Shown here in pieces: positions 42,059-50,602 of a stretch of 64,000 nucleotides of DNA; the first letter of the stretch is position 1; every line of letters begins with the position of its first letter. The notes under the pieces were generated by a model, which saw only the letters and a list, made by a program, of their open reading frames with translations, did no database searches and had not been told where the DNA came from. The DNA comes from Prevotella sp. (GTDB lineage: Bacteria > Bacteroidota > Bacteroidia > Bacteroidales > Bacteroidaceae): NCBI GenBank assembly GCA_017645645.1, contig JAGCOB010000010.1:1-64000 (forward strand). Direction: 5' to 3'. The position numbers and the translations under genes are program-made.

Positions 42059-44242
42059 TTACTTGGCATGACTGTTCTCCGTTGCTGTCAGACCTAACTG
42101 GGACATGCGATATACAAAGTTGTTGAACTTGGTGTATGGCGGTAACTGTCCGACAAATTCCTCAACGGCATAGCGGCTGGCCTCCGTCAGATACATGAAG
42201 AGGCTGTTCTTATGCTCTTCGTCCAACATCGCCTCCACTTCCTTCAATGCCTTCTGGTCGACATCCTTCCAAGTGCGGTTGGCACGAGTCACCATCAGGT
42301 TGACAGTCGCCATATTCAACAGGGCAGGTGAGATGGAGTTCTCGTCCAAATTCGGGTACTCGATGATGGCAATCTCCTCCGGCAGGATATCAGGACAGAG
42401 ATCCTTGATACCGTTTGCCATAATGAATTTGCTATCCTCAGCCAGGAAGTCCTCATCATAGGTCAGGCGGCGTACCTGTAAGCCAATGGAGATCCAGTAG
42501 TTCTCCAGTTCCTGAGCCAGGAAACTCTTACCATTGCCAGAGTCCGTAGACAACAGGTTGAGCACATTCTGCTGTCCCTCCTTAAACTTAGGCAGCAATG
42601 CCTTGCTGAGCTGGCGGAGTGACATGTCTGCAATCGTCTTGTTGAAACGGCGATAGCGCAGGTTGCTCTCCTTCGGGTAACAGCCCATGACAGGAACTTT
42701 GGTGATGCGCTCGGAACGCATGCGGTCACGCAATGTACGGTCGAGCAGTTCGATGATGAAGAACCAAAGGGCGGTTAGCATAAAGGTCAGCATAAAGGCA
42801 CCCAGCAGGATCATCAGTCGGTTGGTAGGCTGGGCATTCAACGGGAACATCGGCGGGTTCAGCACACGCAGGGTTGCCGTAGACATCTGCAGGTTCTTTT
42901 GGCGAAGACGTGCCGCATTCAGTGCCTTTAGCATTTCAATATAATTGCTTTCCACAAAGGTAATGTGGCGGGCTTTACGATCCAAAGTAGCACCGATAGG
43001 AGAGTAGAACAGGTATTGGCGATCCAGATCCTGTTTCATGATATCTGTAGCCGACATCTCAGCCCTTGCTTTCTCCATCAACAGCATCTGTTCCAGCCAT
43101 TTGTCAATCATGTCCTTGGCTTTGATACCTGTCTCTGTACTATAGGTACCAGCCTCAATCTCATGGGTCAGGTCTTTCACACTATTTGTGGTTGCCTGCA
43201 ATTCACGTTGTGCCTTCTGCATCTCTTCCTGTGCCTCATTGTTCAGGTCACCACCTTCTCCTGCCATCAGGCGGAGGTTAGAGATACGAGACTGCAGACG
43301 GGAAATATCCTTGATATGATCCGTAAATTGCTTGTTGGCACGGATGACACGGGCACGGTCGCCTAACTGACGCTCCAAATAGTCCATCAACGCCTTGGAA
43401 GTGGTATAGTCCATCAACTGTTGGTTGCGGAAATTCTGCTGTTGCATCTCCAATACCGTCAATTGCTTGGTCTGCTCACCATAGTTGATAATGCGCTTGG
43501 AAATGTTATAGCGTATCAAATCGTCTTCTGCACCAGTCAGGATGCGGTACAGACGTGCCACCTCGCGTTCAAAGAACTTGATGACGTTGTTTGTCTCACC
43601 GAAACGAATCTGTTGGTAGTGGCGGGCAAACACCTCATTCAGGATGTCCAGCGTGTTATAGGCAATACCTGCATCATTAGCGGAATAGCCAATGTCGATA
43701 ATATCACTCTTTTGCAACTGCATGACTTTGAGTCTGGCAGTAATATTGTTAACACCGAAATAAGGATGGTAATTAAGTATGCCAAAGATATAATTATCCT
43801 GTGACGGCTTTTCGTATGCCTTCAGATTGGCATAGGTTGCCGATTCACTATTGTGATTGATTAAAGCCTTGACATCAGCAGGCACTGAAGCATTCAACTG
43901 ACGGAAATGTTCCGCAGAGATGTAGTTGTTGTCCTTGTTGGGATTACCATACATCATACAACGGGCAAACAGACGGAGAGATACTTCGTGGATGGTGTTT
44001 TCCGTAGTAATAATCAACATCAAGTTGGTAATGTTGGTCTGGGAGTTTCCACCTGCTGTACCTACACCACCTTCAATATTGTAACCGGTGATCATACCAG
44101 TATAAATGGTCGTGTTAGTGTCATAGACACGTTCCATGTGGCGGGTCATAAACCAGGCTACAATCAAGGCAATCAATGGCAGAATGACCAAATACCAACG
44201 TATCTTATATAAAAAACGAACGAGATATCTAAATAGATCCAT
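42059..44242 (-). CDS. Wzc/GumC-like chain-length protein with degenerate kinase domain
   Basis: 727 residues. A Wzz domain starts at residue 1 with a first membrane helix (WYLVILPLIALIVAWFM), followed by a long periplasmic coiled-coil region (about 200-450), a second helix near 510-530, and a cytoplasmic C-terminal domain with a Walker A motif (STDSGNGKSFLA, about 566). Walker B-like Asp residues are not evident (AIIEYPNLDE), and the C terminus lacks the Tyr cluster of BY-kinases. It probably controls polymer length and export, perhaps binding nucleotide without kinase activity. Confidence 0.85.
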   Translation of the reverse strand: MDLFRYLVRFLYKIRWYLVILPLIALIVAWFMTRHMERVYDTNTTIYTGMITGYNIEGGVGTAGGNSQTNITNLMLIITTENTIHEVSLRLFARCMMYGNPNKDNNYISAEHFRQLNASVPADVKALINHNSESATYANLKAYEKPSQDNYIFGILNYHPYFGVNNITARLKVMQLQKSDIIDIGYSANDAGIAYNTLDILNEVFARHYQQIRFGETNNVIKFFEREVARLYRILTGAEDDLIRYNISKRIINYGEQTKQLTVLEMQQQNFRNQQLMDYTTSKALMDYLERQLGDRARVIRANKQFTDHIKDISRLQSRISNLRLMAGEGGDLNNEAQEEMQKAQRELQATTNSVKDLTHEIEAGTYSTETGIKAKDMIDKWLEQMLLMEKARAEMSATDIMKQDLDRQYLFYSPIGATLDRKARHITFVESNYIEMLKALNAARLRQKNLQMSTATLRVLNPPMFPLNAQPTNRLMILLGAFMLTFMLTALWFFIIELLDRTLRDRMRSERITKVPVMGCYPKESNLRYRRFNKTIADMSLRQLSKALLPKFKEGQQNVLNLLSTDSGNGKSFLAQELENYWISIGLQVRRLTYDEDFLAEDSKFIMANGIKDLCPDILPEEIAIIEYPNLDENSISPALLNMATVNLMVTRANRTWKDVDQKALKEVEAMLDEEHKNSLFMYLTEASRYAVEEFVGQLPPYTKFNNFVYRMSQLGLTATENSHAK

Positions 44243-44259
44243 AGTCTTATGTTTTAACG

Positions 44260-45279
44260 TTATTTACTACTCTTTTCGTATGCTCTTGCTGCTTTGGCGG
44301 ATTTTGCCGCCTCTTTTGCTTCAATCCTAGCGGTTTTTGCCTTAGCAGCTTTCTCTGCCTTTTCTAATTGCTGGTAACGCTTCTCATCAGCCTTGGCCTC
44401 TTTGGCAATGCGCTTTTCCAATGCTTTGTTCTCCCGGCGAATCTGACTTTCAGACTTATAGTAATTACCATCTAATGTCACCTCTGTCGTCGCATTCGTG
44501 ATAATCGGGGTACGAGAGATAATCTCCAGCGTAAGGATGTCCGTGATGATAGCGGTCTGTATAGCTTGGTATTCTTTTACTGTAGCTACTTCATGCATCT
44601 TAGTCCAGGCATAGTCCTCAATGGTCATATTTCCCTGATGGAAATCCTCCTGGTTCAAGGCACCGGCACCCTGATAGGCGGCAGCACCTTCACTGGCGGT
44701 CTTCAAGGTGACCAGACTATTGGTAATACTGGCATACAGGGTACTTATCTGGAGTTTCAATTCCTCAAATTTGATGTCTTTCTCCAGTCTTGCCCTGTCA
44801 GCCTCTAATCTTTTACGCTTGATAGAGGGACCCCAGTCCAAGATGTCTTCCAAAGGAATGTTCAAATTCACGCCCACATTCCAATAGGACTGCTCACTGC
44901 CGTCTTTGGACTCAAAGATCGGAGTGAAGTTCATGGTTCCCGTTTGGTTGTTAGTTAATTGGCTATAGACATCCGTCTTACCATAACTATAACTCGCATG
45001 GGCACGTACATAGGAGAAAATATGACGTTTCTGTTGAGCAACTTCTGCCTTGGCAATCTGCTCAGACTTCTCTAATGACAAAATCGAAGGATTCTGTTTG
45101 GCATTCTCAAAGAGAACGGACAACGGGGGAAGGTGAAAACTTGAAAAGTTCAAGGAGGTCTCCTCACTAGAGTCGAAGAATCCCGCACTGATACCGCTGT
45201 CATCCAATGACTGTGCATAAGACATAGTGCCTATGCCTGTCATGGAAATCAGCAACAGTAAGCGTTTTATTCTATTCAT
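44260..45279 (-). CDS. TolC-like outer-membrane efflux family protein
   Basis: 339 residues with a signal peptide (LLLLISMTGIGTMSYA). The middle resembles one half of a TolC/OEP protein: heptad-rich helices (LFENAKQNPSILSLEKSEQIAKAEV, LEADRARLEKDIKFEELKLQI) flanking strands such as GVNLNIPL. It is shorter than TolC proteins with two repeats. The C-terminal ~70 residues are a charged Lys/Ala/Glu coiled-coil tail. No Wza-like export gene is recognised in the operon, so this protein may provide or support the outer-membrane step. Confidence 0.7.
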   Translation of the reverse strand: MNRIKRLLLLISMTGIGTMSYAQSLDDSGISAGFFDSSEETSLNFSSFHLPPLSVLFENAKQNPSILSLEKSEQIAKAEVAQQKRHIFSYVRAHASYSYGKTDVYSQLTNNQTGTMNFTPIFESKDGSEQSYWNVGVNLNIPLEDILDWGPSIKRKRLEADRARLEKDIKFEELKLQISTLYASITNSLVTLKTASEGAAAYQGAGALNQEDFHQGNMTIEDYAWTKMHEVATVKEYQAIQTAIITDILTLEIISRTPIITNATTEVTLDGNYYKSESQIRRENKALEKRIAKEAKADEKRYQQLEKAEKAAKAKTARIEAKEAAKSAKAARAYEKSSK

Positions 45280-45302
45280 TGTAATCTAGATTATCTATGT
45301 TA

Positions 45303-46505
45303 TTAAACGTTTTCTTTCTGTACAAATGCAAACAGGGTACGGAAGATAATCTTCATGTCTAACATGAAATTGTATGTCTGTCCGTATGTGATATCCAGTT
45401 GCTTGCGCTCCTCTGCCGACATGTTGCCACCCTTGCCACGCTCCTCTACTTGCCAGAGTCCCGTTAGACCGGCTGGGGCCATGAAACGGTCGATGCTGGT
45501 GTCGGCAGTCAGTTTCTCTGCCTCGTAGAGTGGGAGGGGACGGTTGCCTACGACAGACATGTCGCCTTTAAGGATGTTGAAGAGCTGGGGCAGTTCGTCA
45601 ATGCTGTATTTACGGATGAAACGTCCCACCTTCGTAATACGTGGGTCATTCTCGATCTTGACAAAGGCATTATTGATATCCTCGTCTTTCTGCTTGTTGA
45701 AATCGCTTTCTGCCACCACGAAATCGTCACCGATCAGCATCACTTCTTCGTCACTGATCATCATCTCGGACTCCATGCCCATATCCAACATGTCCTGTTC
45801 TGCCTGGTCTCCGAGAGGAGCAGTAATCGTTTTGTGCTCGTCTTCCTCGTCTTTGTCTGCATATTGGTTATGCTCCTTGCTCAGGTCTTTCAAACGCTCC
45901 TCCGCATCGATATACATACTACGGAATTTCAGGAAGTCGAAAATAGTGTAGTTCGTGCCTACACGCTTTGATTTGAACAGGATAGGTCCCTTGCTTTCCA
46001 GTCGGATGGCAATAGCCGTCAGGATAAATATCGGAGAGAGAATGATAATGGCAAGTCCAGAGAAAATAATGTCGAAGAGTCGCTTCCATACGGGAATCTT
46101 GAACTTCAGGATTCTGTATTTGGGAGCCTCGTCGTCAAAAAGGATGTTCTCACGGTCGGAGATAAACAGTATCTTCTTGTTTAGTACCGTTACTGAGGCA
46201 TCTTTATTGATGGTGTCGTTGACACCGCATTTGATGTAGATATTCCGTTCTTCCTCCGACATGTCGTCTGTCAGAAGAATGATGTAGACATTACGGCATT
46301 TCTTCCGCAGATAGGTGATGGCTGTAATGTCCTCACTGCGGACATTACGCTCGAAAAAAACAATAAAATGCTCGTTAGATACGTGAGGAGTACATACCTG
46401 AGCCGCATCCTTATAGGCATTCGTCATACGAACTAACTGCCCTGGGATATATTTGAGCCTTTCTTGTGTCTTTGGATTGTTACCTAAGTAAACAACACCT
46501 ATCAT
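45303..46505 (-). CDS. Pseudo-receiver/polyprenyl glycosylphosphotransferase fusion
   Basis: 400 residues. Residues 1-115 have the fold pattern of a response-regulator receiver, but the phosphoacceptor position reads FIVFFERN and the acidic pocket is missing, so phosphorylation is unlikely. From 139 on it is a WbaP/WecP-type sugar-1-phosphate transferase: KRLFDIIFSG, a re-entrant hydrophobic segment (to ~168), KRVG, FLKFRSMYIDAEERL, DELPQLFNILKGDMSVVGNRP and GLTGLWQV. An acidic ~80-residue insert (about 208-286) splits the catalytic part. It should start the repeat unit on undecaprenyl phosphate. Confidence 0.88.
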   Translation of the reverse strand: MIGVVYLGNNPKTQERLKYIPGQLVRMTNAYKDAAQVCTPHVSNEHFIVFFERNVRSEDITAITYLRKKCRNVYIILLTDDMSEEERNIYIKCGVNDTINKDASVTVLNKKILFISDRENILFDDEAPKYRILKFKIPVWKRLFDIIFSGLAIIILSPIFILTAIAIRLESKGPILFKSKRVGTNYTIFDFLKFRSMYIDAEERLKDLSKEHNQYADKDEEDEHKTITAPLGDQAEQDMLDMGMESEMMISDEEVMLIGDDFVVAESDFNKQKDEDINNAFVKIENDPRITKVGRFIRKYSIDELPQLFNILKGDMSVVGNRPLPLYEAEKLTADTSIDRFMAPAGLTGLWQVEERGKGGNMSAEERKQLDITYGQTYNFMLDMKIIFRTLFAFVQKENV

Positions 46506-46523
46506 AATATATAATAATGTAAA

Positions 46524-46892
46524 TTAATTCGGGAGAATCTTTTTGACACGGATCTTCAGTTCCATGGGATTGAACGGCTTGACGATATAGTCGACCGCTC
46601 CAATCTCCAGCAAACGGATACGCTCACTCGTGGAATCCTCGCTGGAGAGCATGATTACAGGGATGTGACGGAACAATTCGTTCTGCTTGATCCACTCCAG
46701 GAAGTCGTCTCCACGCATACCTGGCATACGGATGTCAGAAATAATTAAATCCGGTGTGTTGCCAGCCTGAAGCCATTTGACACCCTGCAAACCGTCTGGT
46801 AGCCATTGAACGTCATATTCGCTCATCAGGTAAATAGAGAGCACCTTAGCGATGGTCTCTTTGTCATCAAGTATTAGTATTTTCTTCTTCAT
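46524..46892 (-). CDS. Stand-alone response-regulator receiver domain
   Basis: 122 residues, a complete CheY-like receiver without output domain. Asp9, Asp10, the phosphoacceptor Asp53 (IISDIRMPGM), Ser83/Ser84 and Lys105 (IVKPF) are present. It is the first gene of the exopolysaccharide operon and lies 18 nt upstream of the gene for the pseudo-receiver/sugar-transferase fusion. No histidine kinase gene is in the window. Direct protein-level control of export or priming, for example by pairing with the pseudo-receiver, is possible. Confidence 0.9.
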   Translation of the reverse strand: MKKKILILDDKETIAKVLSIYLMSEYDVQWLPDGLQGVKWLQAGNTPDLIISDIRMPGMRGDDFLEWIKQNELFRHIPVIMLSSEDSTSERIRLLEIGAVDYIVKPFNPMELKIRVKKILPN

Positions 46893-46934
46893 ATATGAAT
46901 AAATCTTAGTTCTCGGTTATGTTGTTCTAAAGTG

Positions 46935-46968
46935 CAAAGGTAAAAAATTATTTTTAATTGTAGTCAAA
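46935..46968 (-). promoter_or_regulatory. Promoter of the exopolysaccharide operon
   Basis: Minus strand: TTTG (46968-46965) and TACCTTTG (46942-46935), spacing 22 nt. The leader to the ATG at 46892 is about 40 nt. It faces away from xylB. Confidence 0.6.
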
Positions 46969-47091
46969 TAATGATAAAAAAATGTCGAAAAACTGCAAAA
47001 AAGTTGGTTTTTAGAAAAAAAAGAGGGAAATTTGTAGAGTGAAACATGTTTATAATTTATAATATAAAGAGTTACATTTATATATTGTATT

Positions 47092-48582
47092 ATGGCAAAT
47101 AGATATCTATTAGGTTTTGATGTCGGCAGTTCATCTGTCAAGGCATCACTCGTGAATGCGGACACTGGTAAGTGTGCCGCTACTGCGTTCTTCCCGGAAA
47201 AAGAAGCTCCTATCACGGCTGTAAAAGCCGGTTGGGCAGAGCAAGACCCGCAAATGTGGTGGGACAATGCGAAGCTGAGTCTGAAGAAAATTATGGCTGA
47301 GGCAAATGTCACGGCAGAGGAGATCAAGGCAATCGGTATCTCATACCAGATGCACGGTCTGGTGTGTGTGGATAAGAACCTGAAGGCTTTGCGTCCAGCA
47401 ATTATCTGGTGTGACTCGCGTGCGGTTCCCTATGGTGAGAAGGCTTTTAAGGAGCTGGGCGCAGACCAGTGCCTGAGTCATCTGCTGAATTCACCAGGTA
47501 ATTTTACGGCAGCAAAGTTGGCATGGGTCAAGGAGAACGAGCCGGAGGTCTACGGGAAAATCTATAAGATCATGCTTCCCGGTGATTATATTGCCATGCG
47601 TCTTTCCGGTACTGCCAATACGACTGTCAGCGGATTGAGCGAGGGTATGTTCTGGGACTTCAAGAACAACCAGGTGGCTGATTTCCTGATGAAGTACTAT
47701 GGCTTCGACGGATCTTTAATCAGCGATATCGTTCCAACCTTCAGCGTGCAGAGTGAGGTCTGTGCAGAGGCTGCTGCAGAACTGGGACTGAAAGCAGGTA
47801 CGCCGATTACCTATCGAGGTGGCGACCAGCCCAATAACGCCCTCTCACTGAATGTGCTGAACCCCGGTGAGATAGCTGCTACGGCAGGAACCTCCGGTGT
47901 AGTATATGGTGTACTGGGTGATGTGAACTATGACAAGAAGAGCCGTGTGAACACCTTCGCCCATGTGAATCATAGTGCAGAGCAGACACGTCTGGGTGTA
48001 CTGTTATGTATCAACGGTACGGGTATCCTGAACGCATGGACACATCGTAACATCACTCCGGATGTCGGTTATGCGGAGATGAACGACCTGGCTGCCACGG
48101 TGCCCATCGGTAGTGAGGGTGTGACGATTATTCCATTCGGTAACGGTGCTGAGCGTGTTTTGGAGAATAAGGAGATCGGTTGTTCTATCAACGGTCTGAA
48201 CTTCAACAAACATAACAAGGCTCATCTGGTACGTGCCGCCCAAGAGGGTATTGTCTTCTCCTTCTGTTATGGTATGGAGATCATGCAGCAGATGGGTATG
48301 AATATCCGTAATATCCATGCCGGTAAGGCGAATATGTTCCTCAGCCCGCTGTTCCGTGATACCCTGGCAGGGGTTAGCGGTGCAACGATTGAACTGTACG
48401 ATACCGACGGATCGGTAGGTGCCGCCAAGGGTGCAGGTATCGGTGCCGGTATCTACAAGGACAATAACGAGGCATTTGCAACACTGGATAAACTGCAGGT
48501 CATCGAACCGGATGAGGCTCGCCGTGCAGAGTATCTGGCTGCCTATACGCAGTGGAAAGAGACATTAAACAAGAACTTGTAA
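47092..48582 (+). CDS. xylB: Xylulokinase (FGGY family)
   Basis: 496 residues, full length. ATP-dependent phosphorylation of D-xylulose to xylulose 5-phosphate. Visible: YLLGFDVGSSSVKASLV (N-terminal phosphate-binding loop), ISYQMHGLVCVD, IIWCDSR, TYRGGDQPNNALSLNVL (catalytic Asp region), TAGTSGVVYGVLGD and GAAKGAGIGAGIY near the C terminus. Monocistronic; it ends at a strong terminator. The upstream region is very A/T-rich and no standard -7 box is obvious, which may indicate regulated expression. No xylose isomerase gene is adjacent. Confidence 0.92.
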   Translation: MANRYLLGFDVGSSSVKASLVNADTGKCAATAFFPEKEAPITAVKAGWAEQDPQMWWDNAKLSLKKIMAEANVTAEEIKAIGISYQMHGLVCVDKNLKALRPAIIWCDSRAVPYGEKAFKELGADQCLSHLLNSPGNFTAAKLAWVKENEPEVYGKIYKIMLPGDYIAMRLSGTANTTVSGLSEGMFWDFKNNQVADFLMKYYGFDGSLISDIVPTFSVQSEVCAEAAAELGLKAGTPITYRGGDQPNNALSLNVLNPGEIAATAGTSGVVYGVLGDVNYDKKSRVNTFAHVNHSAEQTRLGVLLCINGTGILNAWTHRNITPDVGYAEMNDLAATVPIGSEGVTIIPFGNGAERVLENKEIGCSINGLNFNKHNKAHLVRAAQEGIVFSFCYGMEIMQQMGMNIRNIHAGKANMFLSPLFRDTLAGVSGATIELYDTDGSVGAAKGAGIGAGIYKDNNEAFATLDKLQVIEPDEARRAEYLAAYTQWKETLNKNL

Positions 48583-48593
48583 TAAACAAAAAG

Positions 48594-48634
48594 AAAGAGT
48601 GCCGCCTATCTGATTGACAGGCGGCACTCTTTTT
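48594..48634. terminator. Bidirectional Rho-independent terminator
   Basis: A perfect 14-bp stem (48594-48607 with 48619-48632), an 11-nt loop, and a T-run after it on the plus strand with an A-rich counterpart upstream. It sits between the convergent xylB and buk genes. Confidence 0.92.
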
Positions 48635-49733
48635 ATTGGTATTCCTTGGCTTCCCGCCTGCCTTGTAATACCGCAAGGGCGTTGAGGGCGAGTGCCTCCA
48701 TCTCATCCTCACCGGGGAAGACGTAGACAGGGGCGAGGAAACCGATGCGGCGGCGCAGTTCACTGACGACATAGTCGCTATGTGCCATACCGCCAGTCAG
48801 TAGGATGGCATCGATCTGTCCACAGAGGACGGCAGCCTCACTGGCTATCTGTTTGGCAGTATGGTAGAGCATGGCATCTACCAACAGTTGGGCATGTTCA
48901 TCCCCTTCTTTGATACGCTTCAGGATCTCACGCATGTCATTGGTCCCTAGGTGGGCTGTCAGTCCAGCTTTCCCGGCAATACGTTTCAACAATTGTTTCT
49001 CTGTGTATTTCCCACTGAAACAGAGGCGGATGAGGTCGGCAGCCGGTAGGGAACCGGCACGTTCAGGGGAGAGGGGACCCTCACCGTCCAACGCATTATT
49101 TGCATCAATGGCACGACCGTGTTCATGGGCGGCCACACTGATGCCACCGCCGAGATGACAGATAATCAAGTTGAGGTCTTCGTATTCCTTGCCAATCCCC
49201 CGGGCATAGCGACGGGCAATGGCACGCTGGTTGAGGGCATGCCAGATACAGATACGTGGCATCATGGGGGAGCCGCTGATACGAGCCAGGGGTGTCAGTT
49301 CGTCAACGACTCCGGGATCAGCGATGAAAGAACGGCATATTGGCTGTTGGCTGTTGGCATTTAGCTTTTGGCTGTTGATGGTATTCGCAATTTCATAGGC
49401 GATGAGACATCCGAGGTTACAGGCATGGTTATGCATCACACAACCATGCAGGGTGTCGTCTATCATCTTCTGGTTGATCTCATAGACACCACCGGCAATC
49501 GGCTTAACCAGTCCTCCGCGTCCAATGACAGCATCAAATTCTAAAGGGATATTAGCCTGTCGTAGTTCGTCGAGAACCAACTGACGACGGAAATCCTGTT
49601 GTTCGGTAATATCCCCAAATGGTGCCAGTTCTTCAGCGGTATGGGTAATATTACGAAGCAAGATGGGCTTCTCGTTTTCATAGACCGCCATCTTAGTGGA
49701 GGTGGAACCTGGGTTGATGACTAAGATTCTCAT
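48633..49733 (-). CDS. buk: Butyrate kinase
   Basis: 366 residues. ASKHA-fold acyl kinase converting butyryl phosphate and ADP to butyrate and ATP. NPGSTSTKMAVY at the start, VIGRGGLVKPIAGGVY, ICHLGGGISVAAHEHGRAID and LTGGMAHSDYVV are typical of Buk. Residues ~118-131 (NTINSQKLNANSQQ) are encoded by a heptamer array and appear as an extra loop before SFIADPGVVDEL. Its start overlaps the upstream phosphotransbutyrylase gene by 4 bp, forming a standard ptb-buk pair. The preference for butyrate over branched acyl phosphates cannot be read from the sequence. Confidence 0.93.
   Translation of the reverse strand: MRILVINPGSTSTKMAVYENEKPILLRNITHTAEELAPFGDITEQQDFRRQLVLDELRQANIPLEFDAVIGRGGLVKPIAGGVYEINQKMIDDTLHGCVMHNHACNLGCLIAYEIANTINSQKLNANSQQPICRSFIADPGVVDELTPLARISGSPMMPRICIWHALNQRAIARRYARGIGKEYEDLNLIICHLGGGISVAAHEHGRAIDANNALDGEGPLSPERAGSLPAADLIRLCFSGKYTEKQLLKRIAGKAGLTAHLGTNDMREILKRIKEGDEHAQLLVDAMLYHTAKQIASEAAVLCGQIDAILLTGGMAHSDYVVSELRRRIGFLAPVYVFPGEDEMEALALNALAVLQGRREAKEYQ
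49340..49381. repeat. In-gene heptamer array (TTGGCTG)6 in buk
   Basis: Units TTGGCTG, TTGGCTG, TTGGCAT, TTAGCTT, TTGGCTG, TTGATGG; 42 bp. The reverse complement (CAGCCAA) is the same heptamer family found in malQ and the HAD phosphatase gene. Confidence 0.85.
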
Positions 49734-50566
49734 AGGGCGGCTAAGGCTAGTGAATAGTATTTGGAGTCGGGACTGTCAGCGCGTGAAGACACCACGCAGG
49801 GACAAAGGGTTCCCTGTAGTACACCAGCCGTCTTGGCATAGGCAAAGAGCGTCAGTGTCTTATAAAACACATTACCTGCTACGATGTCGGGGAAGATGAG
49901 GGCATCAGCCTGTCCGTCGATGATACTGTGGATACCTTTCTCATGCAGGCTGACAGCGTCAAGCGATGTCTTCAGGTCAAGGGGACCGTCAATGATACAA
50001 CGTCCGAAACATCCTGTCTGTGCCTCAGCTATGATGTCGAGATAGTCGGCAGTATAGGGGAATGCCTTGGCACTCACTTTCTCGGCACAATGGATGAGGG
50101 AAATGCGTGGTTCCTCAATGCCCATGGCATGACAGACATAGTTCATATAATGAATCTGTTGGCGTCGCTGGGAGGGGGTAGGGACAGGGATGACGGCAGC
50201 ATCGGTGAAGAAGAGCAGTTTCTCATATTTGGGAATCTCTGCCATCGCCACATGGGTCAGAACATGTCCTGGTCGTATGATACCTTTTTCTTTGTCCAAG
50301 ATGGCACGTAGAAGCACGTCAGTGTTGATCAGTCCCTTCATCAGGATGTCTGCCTCACCGTTCTTACATAGGGCAACGGCTTGTCGGGCGCATTCTTCCT
50401 TGTCATCGTTGTCAATATAGATGGGCTCAATGAATCCCATCTCCTTGCCTTTCTCTACGGCATAGCGGGTACTTGCATCACTGGCGGATACGACGGCTAC
50501 GCGCTTACGGTCGCCTCGCTCTCGCAGGAAGACAATCATGTCGTTCAGGGTCTTGATAGGTTGCAT
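49730..50566 (-). CDS. ptb: Phosphate butyryltransferase family protein
   Basis: 278 residues, shorter than housekeeping Pta and matching Ptb. Converts an acyl-CoA (butyryl-CoA) and phosphate to the acyl phosphate used by the kinase encoded next to it. VAVVSASDASTRYAV near the start, ILMKGLINTDVLLRAIL and FPDIVAGNVFYKTLTLFA are typical of the phosphate acetyl/butyryltransferase fold. It lies 36 nt downstream of fcl on the same strand, so read-through from the GDP-fucose genes is possible, but the function is unrelated. Confidence 0.9.
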   Translation of the reverse strand: MQPIKTLNDMIVFLRERGDRKRVAVVSASDASTRYAVEKGKEMGFIEPIYIDNDDKEECARQAVALCKNGEADILMKGLINTDVLLRAILDKEKGIIRPGHVLTHVAMAEIPKYEKLLFFTDAAVIPVPTPSQRRQQIHYMNYVCHAMGIEEPRISLIHCAEKVSAKAFPYTADYLDIIAEAQTGCFGRCIIDGPLDLKTSLDAVSLHEKGIHSIIDGQADALIFPDIVAGNVFYKTLTLFAYAKTAGVLQGTLCPCVVSSRADSPDSKYYSLALAAL

Positions 50567-50602
50567 AGGCTTTTTAAAAAGGTGAGTAGTGAAGGTGAGG
50601 GG

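Noticed and set aside
42195..44212. Plus-strand frames opposite the Wzc-like gene
   Set aside because: Shadows without domain pattern; the minus gene explains the region.
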